NCBI GenBank assembly: GCA_023460875.1
Contig: JAEWOQ010000250.1
Location: 1 to 38,775, forward strand
Source of the DNA: Pseudomonadota bacterium
GTDB lineage: Bacteria > Myxococcota_A > Polyangia > Polyangiales > Polyangiaceae
Length of the DNA stretch: 38,775 bases
Direction: 5' to 3'
Shown in pieces: positions 23,995 to 31,464 of this stretch. The notes under the pieces were generated by a model that searched no databases, was not told the origin of the DNA, and saw nothing but the letters and a program-made list of their open reading frames with translations. Both the position numbers and the translations under genes were made by a program. Numbering within the stretch: the stretch's first letter is position 1; each line of letters starts with the position of its first letter.

Positions 23995-26670
23995 TCATAC
24001 GTCGTCCAGCCTCTCCAAGAGCGCGACCGGGAGTCGGCCGAGGAGCGCGCGTCCTGGGACAGCCCCACCGTCGAGCTCCTCCGCGGTGAGCCAGCTCCGC
24101 CAGGTGCCCCGGGGCAGCCGACACAGCACCTCTGGGCTCCAGGTGGGGTCTCCCCGCAGCGCGCGAGCGGCGAGCCGGGGCACGATCACCGCGATCCTAT
24201 CGCCGCGGGTGAAGCCGACGCAGTGCCGCGCCTCGGACCCCTCGAAGTCGAGCGGGTGGTAGGCGCCCGCCGCGCCGCTCCTGAACGCGTCCGGACGACG
24301 TCGTCGCAGGTGCAGCGCAGCGCGGATCACGTAGAGCTTGATGGCGCCGTCGTCCGCTCGGGTGACGAGGGCCTCGGGCGTGCGCTGGTCGAGGTCTGCG
24401 AGCAGGCGGCGTCGGGCCTCGTAGTCGACGGGCCGGCGGTTGTCGGGATCGACGAGGCTGAGGTCCCAGAGGTCAGTGCCCTGATACACGTCTGGCACCC
24501 CGGGCACGGTGAGCGCGAGGAGGGTCTGGGCCAAGGAGTTGACCCGCCCCGGCCAGAGCAGCTCCCCGACGAGCTCCTCGAGAGCGCGCTGGAACTCCTC
24601 GTCGAGGGCGACGCGCTCCACGAAGGTACGCAGCGCCTGATCGTACTCGGTGTCCGGGTTCACCCAGCTGGTGCGACGCTTGGCCTCCTTCGACGCCTTC
24701 TCCATGTAGGAGGTGGCCCGGGACGTCTCGAGCGGGTGAGCTCCCACGAGCGCCTGCAGGAGCACGTAGGCCGCGTCCGGGTCGTACTCTCCGGGCCAGT
24801 GGTGCTCGAGCCCGCGGACCCAGCGCTCTGCGAAGGCGCACCACTCCTGCGCGAGCTCCGAGAGGACGAATAGACGCGCGCGTACGTCGGCGCTCCTCTT
24901 CGTGTCGTGGGTGGACAGGGTGCGCATCGCGTGAGGCCAGCGCGCCTGGCTCTGCTCCATGGCGCTGTGGAAACGCGCGGGGCTGACCCCGAAGTGCGCC
25001 GGGTTTCCGCCCACCTCGTTGAGGGCGACGAAGCGGTTGAAGCGATAGAAGGTCGTGTCTTCCACCCCCTTGGCCATGGCGGGCCCCGTGAGCTGTTGGA
25101 AGCGCATCACGAGATCGTGCTCGAGGGGGCCGGCGTTCGCGACGCGGAGCAGGAGCAGGTTCTCGATGAACTCGAAGAGCTCCCCGTCCAGATCGGGGCG
25201 ACCCTCGCGAGCGGAGGTGACCGCCGCGGTGACGTAGCGTTCGTCCGACGGCCGTACGAGCCCCTCGGCGGCCCGCACGTAGCTCCGATAGACCGGGAAA
25301 CGAGTGATGACCTCGCGCAGCGCCTCCGTCAGATCCCAGCGGGTATAGTCGCGGTGGCGCCGGTGCCGCTCGCACACGGCCACGAACACCTCCGCCAAGC
25401 GGTTGACGTCCGCCGCCAGGATCTCCCGGAGCACGAGGCGCTTGTTTCGGTAGACCGCCTCGGCATAGTCGAGAGCGTTGCCCGTGAGGTCGCGGTAGAG
25501 GTTTGTGATGGGCGTTTCCCCCTCCGGATCCACGAACAGACCGCCCACGAGGTTGCAGAACTCGTAGCCGGTGGTGCCAGCCACAGCCCACTCCGGGGGG
25601 AGCTCTTCCTCGCTCTCCAAGATCTTCTCGGCCACCGTCCACGCACCTCCGCTGGCCTCGGCGAGGCGCGCGAAGTACTGCTCGGGGTCCAGGAGCCCGT
25701 CGGGGTGATCGACGCGCAGCCCATCGACGACGCCGGCCCGGATCCACTGCAAGACGAGGGCGTGGGACTCCTCGAACACCCGCGGGTCCTCCACGCGGAG
25801 GCCCGCCAGGGTGTTGATGTCGAAGAAGCGCCGGTAGTCCAGCTCTCGCCCTGCTGTGCGCCAGTACGCCACGCGGTAGTTCTGCGCCTCCAGGAGCCGA
25901 TCGAGCGCGTCCACGTCGTGGTTGATGTTGGCCACCTCCTCGTCGATGGCCGCGCCGACCTCGGGGCTCCACTCCAGCAGACGCTCGAGCTGCGCCGTCA
26001 GCACGCGCTGGTCCCGGTGGCGCTCCTCGACGCTAGCCGGGTCCGTGAGGGTGGCGTAGGGCAGGCGCCCGTAGGCCGTGGCGATGAAGGCGAGCTCGTC
26101 GGATTGGATGCGGCGCGCAGGGGGCGCGAGCAGGCCGCGCAGGGTCCGCGGCGCGATCGGCAGGACGTGGTCGAAGTAGCGGACGTGGAAGACGGGGCCC
26201 TCGCGCTCCAGCACGAGCTGACCCGCCTCCAGGACACGACCATAGTGATCGCCGAGGATCGGCATGAGCACCAGGTTGCGCAGCTTCGCCTCCGCTGAAT
26301 CCCAGGCCACGTCGAAGTACGGCGCGTAGCGGGAGGCGGGCCCGTTCTGGAGGACGTCCCACCACCAGCGGTTCTCCCGGCCCGGGATGGCCATGTGATT
26401 GGGGACGATGTCGAGGACTTGCCCGAGCCCGGCCTCCCCGAGGGCCCGACAGTAATGGGAGTGGCCATCCTCGCCGCCCAGCTCCGCGTTTGGCCGGCCG
26501 TGGTCCACGACGTCGTAGCCGTGGGTGGAGCCCCGCGCCGCTTGCAGCTGCGGTGACGAGTAGACGTGGGTCACCCCGAGCGCCTTCAGGTACGGCAGGA
26601 CGCGGACGGCGTCCTCGAAGCGGAAGCCTGGGTGGAGCTGGAGGCGATAGGTCGATCCAGGGGGACTCAT
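23995..26670 (-). CDS. treY: Malto-oligosyltrehalose synthase
   Basis: 891 residues. It converts the reducing end of maltodextrin to an alpha,alpha-1,1-linked trehalosyl end, the substrate of TreZ. GH13 family 26 motifs: TYRLQLHPGFRFEDA at the start, SPQLQAARGSTHGYDVVDH, DIVPNHMAI, the nucleophile region GLRVDHPDGLLDP, and the C-terminal STHDTKRSADVRARL. Length is at the upper end for the family. The start ATG is 34 nt after the glgX stop. Cytoplasmic. Confidence 0.97.
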   Translation of the reverse strand: MSPPGSTYRLQLHPGFRFEDAVRVLPYLKALGVTHVYSSPQLQAARGSTHGYDVVDHGRPNAELGGEDGHSHYCRALGEAGLGQVLDIVPNHMAIPGRENRWWWDVLQNGPASRYAPYFDVAWDSAEAKLRNLVLMPILGDHYGRVLEAGQLVLEREGPVFHVRYFDHVLPIAPRTLRGLLAPPARRIQSDELAFIATAYGRLPYATLTDPASVEERHRDQRVLTAQLERLLEWSPEVGAAIDEEVANINHDVDALDRLLEAQNYRVAYWRTAGRELDYRRFFDINTLAGLRVEDPRVFEESHALVLQWIRAGVVDGLRVDHPDGLLDPEQYFARLAEASGGAWTVAEKILESEEELPPEWAVAGTTGYEFCNLVGGLFVDPEGETPITNLYRDLTGNALDYAEAVYRNKRLVLREILAADVNRLAEVFVAVCERHRRHRDYTRWDLTEALREVITRFPVYRSYVRAAEGLVRPSDERYVTAAVTSAREGRPDLDGELFEFIENLLLLRVANAGPLEHDLVMRFQQLTGPAMAKGVEDTTFYRFNRFVALNEVGGNPAHFGVSPARFHSAMEQSQARWPHAMRTLSTHDTKRSADVRARLFVLSELAQEWCAFAERWVRGLEHHWPGEYDPDAAYVLLQALVGAHPLETSRATSYMEKASKEAKRRTSWVNPDTEYDQALRTFVERVALDEEFQRALEELVGELLWPGRVNSLAQTLLALTVPGVPDVYQGTDLWDLSLVDPDNRRPVDYEARRRLLADLDQRTPEALVTRADDGAIKLYVIRAALHLRRRRPDAFRSGAAGAYHPLDFEGSEARHCVGFTRGDRIAVIVPRLAARALRGDPTWSPEVLCRLPRGTWRSWLTAEELDGGAVPGRALLGRLPVALLERLDDV

Positions 26671-26704
26671 GGGACACCGCGCAGAGTCAACGAAGGGACC
26701 ACGC

Positions 26705-28804
26705 TCAGTCCTCCAACTTGCGGAGCAACACGAGGCTGCGCCCCGCCACGATCAGCGACTTCAGCGCCAGCTTCCGCTCGTGCTCCGCGCTCGTGTTCGT
26801 GTCCACCGCCACCTCCCAGCGGGAGCCCCACTGCTTGGGGAGGGTCCACTGCAGGGGACCATGGTGGGCGTTCAGCAGCACCAGGAAGGAGTCGTCGTGG
26901 ATGCGCTGGCCGCGCGGGTCGCGCCCGAGCAGCGCTGTCCCGTTCAGGAACACCCCTACGGCCCGGGCGTAACCCGTCGTCCAGTCCTCGTCGCTCATCT
27001 CGCTGCCGTCCGGCCGGCACCAGCCGATGTCGACCGTGCCGCGGAGCGGCTGCCCGAAGAACCAGCGCTGCCTCCGGAAGACGGGGTGCTCGCGCCGCAG
27101 CGCGATGAGCCTGCTGGTGAACTCGAGCAGCTCCTCGTCCACCTGACTCCAGTCGAACCAGGACAGCTCGTTGTCCTGACAGTAGGCGTTGTTGTTCCCC
27201 CGCTCAGTGCGTCCCAGCTCGTCGCCGCCGAGGAGCATCGGCACGCCCTGGGACAGCAAGAGCGTCGCTAGGAAGTTGCGCTGTTGGCGGGCGCGCAGAG
27301 AGCGGACCGCAGCCGCGTTCGTGGGGCCCTCGACGCCGCAGTTCCACGAGCGGTTATGGGTCTCGCCGTCGCGGTTCTCCTCGCCGTTCGCGTCGTTGTG
27401 TTTGTTGTTGTAGGAGACGAGGTCCCCCAGCGTGAAGCCGTCGTGAGCGGTCACGAAGTTGATGCTGGCGGAGGGGGCGCGCGTATCCTTGAAGTACAGA
27501 TCGGAGGAGCCCGTGAGACGCGAGGCGAGCTCCGCCAAGGTGGCGTGCTGGCCGCGCCAGTAGTCGCGCACGGTGTCGCGGTACTTGCCGTTCCACTCAG
27601 ACCAGTTGGGCGGGAAGTTGCCCACCTGGTAGCCGCCCTCCCCGAGATCCCAGGGCTCCGCGATCAGCTTCACCCGGCCCACGATCGGATCCTGCTGCAC
27701 GAGATCGAAGAACGCCGAGAGCTTGTCCACCTCGTGGAACTGACGGGCGAGGGTCGCGGCCAGGTCGAAGCGGAAGCCGTCGACGTGCATCTCGGTCACC
27801 CAGTAGCGCAGCGAATCCATGATCAGCTGCAGCGTGTGGGGGTTCGCCATGTTCAGCGAGTTCCCGGTGCCCGTCGTGTCATAATAGTAGAAGGGGTCAT
27901 CGCCCACGAGGCGATAGTAGGCCTGATTGTCGATGCCCTTGAAGGACAGGATCGGCCCGAGGTGGTTGCCCTCCGCCGTGTGATTGTAGACGACGTCCAG
28001 GATCACCTCGACGCCGGCGGCGTGCAGCTCCTTGACCATCGACTTGAACTCCTGGACTTGCTCGCCCAGGTCCCCGGCGCTGGCGTACTCGTTGTGAGGA
28101 GCGAAGAAGCCGATGGAGTTGTAGCCCCAGTAGTTGCGGAGCCGCCGCTCGACGAGGTGCGCGTCGTGAACGAACTGGTGCACGGGCAGGAGCTCCACCG
28201 CCGTCACGCCGAGCCTCCGGAGGTGCTCGATCGCCGCGGGGTGCGCGAGCCCCGCGTAGGTCCCGCGCAGGTTCGGGGGCACGTCCGGGTGCGTCGCCGT
28301 GAAACCCTTGACGTGGACCTCGTAGATGATCGATTCGTGCAAAGGGACGTCCGGCGGGCGATCGTTGCCCCAGTCGAAGTAGGGGCTGTGGACCACGGCC
28401 TTGGCGACGTGGGGGCCGCTGTCCTGGTCGTTGCGTGAGTGCGGATCCCCGAAGCGGTAGGGGAAGCAGGCCTCCGTCCAGTCGATGCTCCCGGTGACCG
28501 CCTTCGCGTAGGGATCGAGGAGGAGTTTGTTCGGGTTGCAGCGGGAGCCACGCTTGGGATCCCACGGGCCATGGACACGATAGCCGTAGCGCTGCCCCGG
28601 ACCGACCCCCGGCAGATAGACGTGCCAGCAGAAGGCCGTGACCTCCTCGAGGCGGACCCGCTCCTCGACCCCGTCCTCGTCGAACAGGCAGAGCTCTACG
28701 GCTTCGGCGACCTGTGAGTAAATGCTGAAGTTCGTGCCCAGACCATCATGCGTCGCGCCCAGGGGGTACCGTCGCCCCGGCCTGGTTTCGATTTTTTTCT
28801 CCAA
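26705..28804 (-). CDS. glgX: Glycogen debranching enzyme
   Basis: 699 residues from a TTG at 28804, chosen because GGAGGAG lies 5 nt upstream; a GTG at 28825 would place that Shine-Dalgarno inside the gene. It is an isoamylase-type alpha-1,6-glucosidase acting on glycogen side chains. An N-terminal CBM48-like part (YPLGATHDGLGTNFSIYSQ) precedes the barrel with DVVYNHTAEGN, the nucleophile region DGFRFDLAATL, the acid region IAEPWDLG and NFVTAHDGFTL. As first gene of the operon with treY and treZ it supplies linear maltodextrins (the TreX role). A 264-bp gap separates it from the upstream thioredoxin-like gene. No clear promoter was identified in that gap. Confidence 0.96.
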   Translation of the reverse strand: MEKKIETRPGRRYPLGATHDGLGTNFSIYSQVAEAVELCLFDEDGVEERVRLEEVTAFCWHVYLPGVGPGQRYGYRVHGPWDPKRGSRCNPNKLLLDPYAKAVTGSIDWTEACFPYRFGDPHSRNDQDSGPHVAKAVVHSPYFDWGNDRPPDVPLHESIIYEVHVKGFTATHPDVPPNLRGTYAGLAHPAAIEHLRRLGVTAVELLPVHQFVHDAHLVERRLRNYWGYNSIGFFAPHNEYASAGDLGEQVQEFKSMVKELHAAGVEVILDVVYNHTAEGNHLGPILSFKGIDNQAYYRLVGDDPFYYYDTTGTGNSLNMANPHTLQLIMDSLRYWVTEMHVDGFRFDLAATLARQFHEVDKLSAFFDLVQQDPIVGRVKLIAEPWDLGEGGYQVGNFPPNWSEWNGKYRDTVRDYWRGQHATLAELASRLTGSSDLYFKDTRAPSASINFVTAHDGFTLGDLVSYNNKHNDANGEENRDGETHNRSWNCGVEGPTNAAAVRSLRARQQRNFLATLLLSQGVPMLLGGDELGRTERGNNNAYCQDNELSWFDWSQVDEELLEFTSRLIALRREHPVFRRQRWFFGQPLRGTVDIGWCRPDGSEMSDEDWTTGYARAVGVFLNGTALLGRDPRGQRIHDDSFLVLLNAHHGPLQWTLPKQWGSRWEVAVDTNTSAEHERKLALKSLIVAGRSLVLLRKLED

Positions 28805-29032
28805 GCGGACTCCTCCACGACGCACTCGGCGTGCTCCACGGGTGAAGCACCCGACAGGCTCGCGTTCCCCGCGCCGGAGGAACGGCCGAGGGCGGGCCGC
28901 TCATCAGAGGGAACGTCGCCGATTCGTGCGTTCCAGCACGGCGGCCGACCCAACAGCCGTCACACAGGCACGCCGACGCCCCACGACTCGGACCAGAGAG
29001 GCTCGCGAAGAGATCCCCCGCAGGGGTCCGGG

Positions 29033-29090
29033 GAGTCGTTCGGGGCGACGCTGGGCCCCCAGAGTCGTTCAGGGCGACGCTGGGCCCTCA
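29033..29090. repeat. 29-bp tandem repeat, two copies plus a partial third
   Basis: Units 29033-29061 and 29062-29090 differ at two positions (GAGTCGTTCGGGGCGACGCT-type core). A partial third copy (GAGTCCTTCGAGGGC) follows from 29091. The array overlaps the last codons and stop of the thioredoxin-like gene, so its C-terminal tail is partly repeat-encoded. Confidence 0.85.
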
Positions 29091-29836
29091 GAGTCCTTCG
29101 AGGGCAGCTTCGCGAGGGCGGCGTCGAGGGCCCGGGGGCTGAAACCGACGAGGAGCGTGCCCCCCACGTCGATCACGGGGATGGACGCGTTGCGGAGGTT
29201 CGCGGCCGCGAGCTTGCGCTTCATCTCCGCCTGCGCCGCGGGATCTTGCTCGATGTCTTTGAGCACCACGGCGACCTTGCGCTGCCGGAGGTAGTCCTCC
29301 GCCTGATGACAGGGCTTGCACCAGTCGGCGCCGTAGATCACGACCGGGCCGCTGGAGCCGGGCGGCACCTCCTCGACCGGGGGCGTCAGCTCCTTGACCC
29401 GCGCCTGGCGACGCTCGGCGCCGAGGTCGTCCCAGGCCGCGCGAGGCATGGTCCGGACCGGGTACCGACCGTCCAGCTGTTTCTGGCTCAGATCGGCGAC
29501 GTAGACCGTCTCCGGCGTGCCCGCGGGCTTGCCCTGCACGACGACCCGCACCGTCGCTCGCGCGGCCTCCGGGACGTCTTCGGGTCGTTGGGCGACGCGG
29601 AACTCGCCGTCCTCGTCCACCCAGGTGAGGAGGGTCCCCGGGGTGTCATCCCGGAGCTCGAGGGGGGGCAGCCGTTCCCCGGAGGGCGCCTCTGCCTCGG
29701 AGTGTTGGGCGGGGGCGTCGTGGGGTTCCGCTTTGCGCTCGCAGTGCGGCAGAGCCACGAGCGCCAGCAGGGCGCACAAGGGGGCTCTCCAGGAGAGCGC
29801 CCGACGGGTCCCCCGGGCGGGTCGCGCGCAGGTCAA
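29069..29836 (-). CDS. Thioredoxin/glutaredoxin-like protein with DUF4124-like segment, possible lipoprotein
   Basis: 255 residues from a TTG at 29836 that overlaps the pssA stop (TTGA), implying translational coupling. An N-terminal hydrophobic stretch (APLCALLALVALPHC) could be a signal peptide or a lipoprotein signal, though the residues before Cys32 (Pro-His) are atypical. Residues 68-92 (TLLTWVDEDGEFRVAQRPEDVPEAA region) resemble DUF4124. Residues 163-245 are a glutaredoxin/thioredoxin fold: VVIYGADWCKPCHQAEDYL with the redox pair Cys173/Cys176, and the cis-proline in ASIPVIDV (Pro220). Probably a periplasmic or envelope disulfide oxidoreductase; its partner is unknown. The open frame extends upstream, but only antisense-like through pssA. 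Confidence 0.85.
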   Translation of the reverse strand: MTCARPARGTRRALSWRAPLCALLALVALPHCERKAEPHDAPAQHSEAEAPSGERLPPLELRDDTPGTLLTWVDEDGEFRVAQRPEDVPEAARATVRVVVQGKPAGTPETVYVADLSQKQLDGRYPVRTMPRAAWDDLGAERRQARVKELTPPVEEVPPGSSGPVVIYGADWCKPCHQAEDYLRQRKVAVVLKDIEQDPAAQAEMKRKLAAANLRNASIPVIDVGGTLLVGFSPRALDAALAKLPSKDSEGPASP

Positions 29837-30834
29837 CCAGAGTCCGCCGAGGTGGACTCCCGGCTCCCCAGCCTCGCGGCGATCGACCGGAGCCCTTCGA
29901 GCAATCCGATGAGTACGTAGAAACACAGTAGCCACACCAACACGAACTGGGGCTTGAAGCGCTGCCAGACGAAGGCGCTCGAGGTGATCACGAAGAGCAC
30001 CAGCAGGAGCGTGCCCGTGTTCAGTCGTAGATCCTTGAAGGATCGGAACCGCACGTTCGAGACCATCAGCAGGCTCAGCACCACGGTCATTACCAGGATG
30101 CCGATGGTGTACCGCTCGTCGCCCAGGGCGCCGCCTACCGCATGGTTCGCCACGACGAGGGAGATCAGGATCCCCGCGGCGGGCGGCGTGGGCAGCCCGA
30201 TGATGTACTTGCCGGGCTTCACCGGAGCGCCGCTGTCCGTGGAGCTGAGCACGTTGAAGCGGGCCAGGCGGATGCAGGCGCAGGCTGCGAACATGAACGC
30301 CGTGAGGAGCCCCGCCATGGGGAGCCGATAGAGCACCCACTGGTAGACGAGGATCGCTGGCGCGAGGCCGAAGGAGATCACGTCCGCCAAGGAGTCGAGC
30401 TGCAACCCGAAGGCGCTCTGGGTCTTCGTGAGGCGCGCCACCCGTCCGTCCATGAGGTCGAACAGCATGGCGAAGATCAGCAGGACCGCGGCGCGATAGA
30501 AGTCGCTCGCGTCTGCCTCGGGGGTCCCCGCCACGCGGATGGCGTTGAAGCCACAGAACACGCTCGCCAAGGTGATCGCGTTCGGGAGGACGAACAGCGT
30601 CTTGCGGAGATCGAGGCGGCGCAGACGCCGCGCACCGCGCCCACGACGACGCGCAGGGGAGAGGCCCGCCGCGGGCGCCTCGAGCCCCGTCGCGGAGTCG
30701 AGCCCTTCGATCGACTCGAACTCCTCCCCATCGGGCTCGGGGAGATCGAGGCCCGCCGCGGAGTCCAGAGACTCCTCGGCCGGCTCCACGCCCTCGTCCG
30801 GCGAATCCAGGGGCTCTCGGTCCTGACGCCTCAC
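29833..30834 (-). CDS. pssA: CDP-diacylglycerol--serine O-phosphatidyltransferase
   Basis: 333 residues, an inner membrane enzyme making phosphatidylserine from CDP-DAG and serine. The CDP-alcohol phosphotransferase signature D-x2-DG-x2-AR-x8-G-x3-D-x3-D is perfect at residues 126-151 (Asp126, Asp129, Gly143, Asp147, Asp151). LRKTLFVLPNAITLAS begins the membrane core, with about seven hydrophobic segments. The first 70 residues are an acidic then Arg-rich cytoplasmic extension with an internal LDSA(A/T)GL repeat, longer than usual. The start is a GTG at 30834 with a promoter almost touching it. It is coupled to the redox gene downstream and divergent from the lipoprotein gene at 30910. Confidence 0.95.
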   Translation of the reverse strand: MRRQDREPLDSPDEGVEPAEESLDSAAGLDLPEPDGEEFESIEGLDSATGLEAPAAGLSPARRRGRGARRLRRLDLRKTLFVLPNAITLASVFCGFNAIRVAGTPEADASDFYRAAVLLIFAMLFDLMDGRVARLTKTQSAFGLQLDSLADVISFGLAPAILVYQWVLYRLPMAGLLTAFMFAACACIRLARFNVLSSTDSGAPVKPGKYIIGLPTPPAAGILISLVVANHAVGGALGDERYTIGILVMTVVLSLLMVSNVRFRSFKDLRLNTGTLLLVLFVITSSAFVWQRFKPQFVLVWLLCFYVLIGLLEGLRSIAARLGSRESTSADSG

Positions 30835-30840
30835 GAAGTG

Positions 30841-30869
30841 AAGCTAGACGCCGCTGGGAGGGTCGTCAA
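30841..30869 (-). promoter_or_regulatory. Strong candidate promoter of pssA, leaderless
   Basis: On the minus strand, TTGACG (30869-30864), a 17-bp spacer, then TAGCTT (30846-30841). Only 6 nt separate it from the GTG at 30834, so transcription would start at or very near the start codon. The -35 matches consensus at five of six positions. Confidence 0.6.
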
Positions 30870-30870
30870 T

Positions 30871-30900
30871 TTGGCCGCCGTTTCCCTGGCCCCGTACGAT
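30871..30900 (+). promoter_or_regulatory. Candidate promoter of the 30910 lipoprotein gene, leaderless
   Basis: TTGGCC (30871-30876), an 18-bp spacer, TACGAT (30895-30900), then 9 nt to the ATG at 30910. The -35 starts 2 bp from the -35 of the divergent pssA promoter. No Shine-Dalgarno is seen. Confidence 0.5.
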
Positions 30901-30909
30901 CCCGCAGCG

Positions 30910-31464
30910 ATGGTCCCTCCCTACCTACAGCGGCTCCCCTCGATCTGGGCTGGCAGCTTCGCGGCGGCGTGCGTCCTGGCCGGCTGCGGGGGTGCCGCGG
31001 CCCCGACGGCGTCCTCCCCCGAGTCGATGGCCCTCGACGCGCGGCTCACGGAGCTCCAGCAGGAAAACCAGGAGCTGCGGGCCCAACTCGCCCGGACGAT
31101 CAGGGACGAGAACAGCCCCGACACCTGTAGGACGCTGGGAGAAGGCCAGGGCAGCGGTGGGCGAGCCGCCGCCTCGCGAGCCGCCGAAGACCAGGAAAGC
31201 GGCCAGGCGGCCGAACGGCCCACCCTGCGGGTGGTCAAGCTCGTCCCTCCAGGCGCCGCCCCCGCCGAGCCCGGGGCCCGCCCCGTCGGCGACGAGCCCG
31301 TCTCCGCGAGCGCCCTCGAGACCGCTCCCGAGGGCCAGGGAGCCGACGACGAGGCGCCCCGCCCCGTGCTCCGCCTACGGGGCAACGAGGAGCCCAAGCT
31401 CCAGCCCCTCGACGACGCAGTGACGAAGCTGGCCCCGCCCGAACCCTCGAGGAAGAAACCATGA
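30910..31464 (+). CDS. Uncharacterised lipoprotein with short coiled coil
   Basis: 184 residues. The signal peptide ends in a good lipobox, FAAACVLAGCGG. It is followed by a coiled-coil stretch (MALDARLTELQQENQELRAQL) and then a long Pro/Ala/Glu-rich, probably disordered region containing two similar segments, PTLRVVKLVP and RPVLRLRGNEEP. I do not recognise a family. The stop overlaps the start of the LysM gene by ATGA, so the pair is translationally coupled and probably acts together at the cell envelope (inference). Divergent from pssA. Confidence 0.8.
   Translation: MVPPYLQRLPSIWAGSFAAACVLAGCGGAAAPTASSPESMALDARLTELQQENQELRAQLARTIRDENSPDTCRTLGEGQGSGGRAAASRAAEDQESGQAAERPTLRVVKLVPPGAAPAEPGARPVGDEPVSASALETAPEGQGADDEAPRPVLRLRGNEEPKLQPLDDAVTKLAPPEPSRKKP

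Noticed and set aside
22341..28438. Long plus-strand open frames over the trehalose genes (22341-24089, 24907-26298, 27284-28438)
   Set aside because: Shadows of treZ, treY and glgX caused by high GC at third positions; no family motifs or ribosome-binding sites.
29840..30340. Upstream extension of the thioredoxin-like gene to 30340
   Set aside because: It lies inside pssA in another frame; the real start is the TTG overlapping the pssA stop.
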